Assembly: GCA_964543235.1 (NCBI GenBank)
Contig: CAZIXE010000113.1
Location: 1 to 6,708 of the forward strand
Reading direction: 5' to 3'
Origin: JANMMJ01 sp964543235
Lineage (GTDB): Bacteria > Pseudomonadota > Alphaproteobacteria > Rhizobiales > Aestuariivirgaceae
Length of the DNA: 6,708 nt
This document shows, piece after piece, positions 5,843 through 6,708 of this stretch. A program made the position numbers and the translations under genes. Below the pieces are notes generated by a model. The model saw only the letters and a program-made list of their open reading frames with translations, did not search any database and was not told where the DNA came from. Position 1 is the stretch's first letter. Every line of letters starts with the position of its first letter.

Positions 5843-6708
5843 TCAGTTGTCGATCTGGTCCTGGGTGTAATAGCCCGAGTCGACGAGCATCTTGGTGATG
5901 TCGTTCTTGCCCACCGAATAGGGTGTCAGCAGGTAGGACGGCACGACCTTCACCTCGTTGTTGTAGGTCTTGGTGTCGTTGATTTCCGGCTCTTTGCCCT
6001 GCAGGACGGCATCCACCATCTTGGCGGTCACCTTGGCGAGTTCGCGGGTGTCCTTGAACACCGTCGAATACTGCTCGCCGGCAATCATGCCCTTGACCGA
6101 GGCGATCTCGGCGTCCTGGCCGGAGACGATCGGCATTTCGGGGCCGGGCGTGTAGCCGACGCCCTTAAGCGAGGAGATGATGCCGCGCGACAGGCCGTCA
6201 TAGGGCGCGAGAACCCCGTGGATCTTCTTGTCGGTGTAGTTGGCGGAGAGCAGGTTGTCCATGCGGGCCTGGGCCACGGCGCCGTCCCAGCGGAGCGTGC
6301 CGACCTTGTCCATGCCCATCTGGCCGGAGACGATGGCGATCTCGCCGGCGTCGATCATCGGCTGCAGCACCGACAGGGCGCCGTCATAGAAATAGAAGGC
6401 ATTGGTGTCGTCGGGCGAGCCGCCGAACAGTTCGACATTCCACGGCTTCACACCGGCAAAACGCTCCTTGAGCCCCTCGACCAGCGACTTGGCCTGCAGG
6501 ACGCCGACGCCGAAATTGTCGAAGGTCGTGTAGTAGTCGACGTTCGGGGTCTTGGTGATGAGGCGGTCATAGGCAAAGACGACGACGCCCTGCTCCTTGG
6601 CCTTGGCCAGGATGTCGGAGAGCGTCGAGCCGTCGATCGCGGCAATGATCAGCACCTTGGCGCCCTTGGTCACCATGTTCTCGATCTGGGCGAGCTGGTT
6701 CGGAATGT
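5843..6708 (-). CDS. chvE: ChvE-type sugar-binding protein, N-terminus cut by the window edge
   Basis: This periplasmic binding protein of the multiple monosaccharide importer delivers aldoses such as glucose, galactose, arabinose and xylose to MmsA-MmsB; in Agrobacterium its homologue also signals to VirA. The 287 C-terminal residues are visible, beginning IPNQLAQIENMVTKGAKVLI. The frame is open to the right edge, so the apparent first Met (ATG 6676-6674) is internal, and about 65-75 residues including the signal peptide lie outside. Conserved type-I periplasmic-binding blocks include AYDRLI (fragment residues 45-50), TFDNFGVGVLQA (61-72), ELFGGSPDDTNAF (92-104), GQMGMDKVGTLRWD (128-141), APYDGLSRGIISS (167-179), SGQDAE (195-200) and GEQYSTVFKDTRELAK (210-225). 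The match to Agrobacterium ChvE is strong throughout. It is the first visible gene of the operon, and its promoter must be further right. VirA signalling cannot be inferred without vir genes. Confidence 0.95.
   Translation of the reverse strand, partial: IPNQLAQIENMVTKGAKVLIIAAIDGSTLSDILAKAKEQGVVVFAYDRLITKTPNVDYYTTFDNFGVGVLQAKSLVEGLKERFAGVKPWNVELFGGSPDDTNAFYFYDGALSVLQPMIDAGEIAIVSGQMGMDKVGTLRWDGAVAQARMDNLLSANYTDKKIHGVLAPYDGLSRGIISSLKGVGYTPGPEMPIVSGQDAEIASVKGMIAGEQYSTVFKDTRELAKVTAKMVDAVLQGKEPEINDTKTYNNEVKVVPSYLLTPYSVGKNDITKMLVDSGYYTQDQIDN

Noticed and set aside
4099..5898. A 599-codon open frame on the plus strand opposite mmsA.
   Set aside because: It is antisense to a clear ABC ATPase, and its translation is Asp/Leu/Gly/His-rich with no recognisable domain. 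G/C-biased third positions on the minus strand remove stops from this frame.
1..6708. Search for mobile elements, CRISPR arrays, tRNA genes or defence genes.
   Set aside because: No transposase, direct-repeat array, tRNA-like cloverleaf or defence domain was seen; all long genes belong to known housekeeping or transport families.

Overview
The window looks like chromosomal DNA from a high-GC alphaproteobacterium, most likely of the order Hyphomicrobiales (Rhizobiales). Three things point that way: the prfA-prmC pair is followed by a DUF4167 protein, a layout typical of that group; the sugar importer is the ChvE/GguA/GguB (multiple monosaccharide) type first described in Agrobacterium; and G/C is strongly enriched at third codon positions, which leaves long stop-free shadow frames opposite most genes. 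I cannot name a genus.

Layout, left to right. The plus strand carries the last 60 codons of prfA (release factor 1), then prmC (the methyltransferase that modifies release factors), overlapping by 11 bp. A gap of 351 bp follows, with no convincing gene but with a plausible promoter and several small inverted repeats. Next is a DUF4167 protein with a conserved N-terminal domain and a long charged, low-complexity tail. Its stop codon directly abuts the stop codon of the first minus-strand gene.

The rest of the window (2152 to the right edge) is one minus-strand operon, transcribed right to left: chvE (periplasmic sugar-binding protein, N-terminus beyond the window edge), a 148-bp spacer with two stem-loops, mmsA/gguA (double ATP-binding subunit), mmsB/gguB (permease, one base after the mmsA stop), and a FocA/NirC-family formate/nitrite channel 17 bp after mmsB. 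The operon promoter must lie beyond the right edge.

Functionally, the left half is translation termination plus a probable RNA-associated DUF4167 protein. The right half is a complete high-affinity monosaccharide importer, apart from the cut N-terminus of ChvE, with a small-anion channel apparently attached to its transcript. I see no mobile element, CRISPR array, tRNA, rRNA or phage gene, and no evidence of a wholly new system. The least ordinary points are the formate/nitrite channel joined to a sugar ABC operon, the paired hairpins between chvE and mmsA, the long unexplained leader of the DUF4167 gene, and the terminator-free convergent junction.
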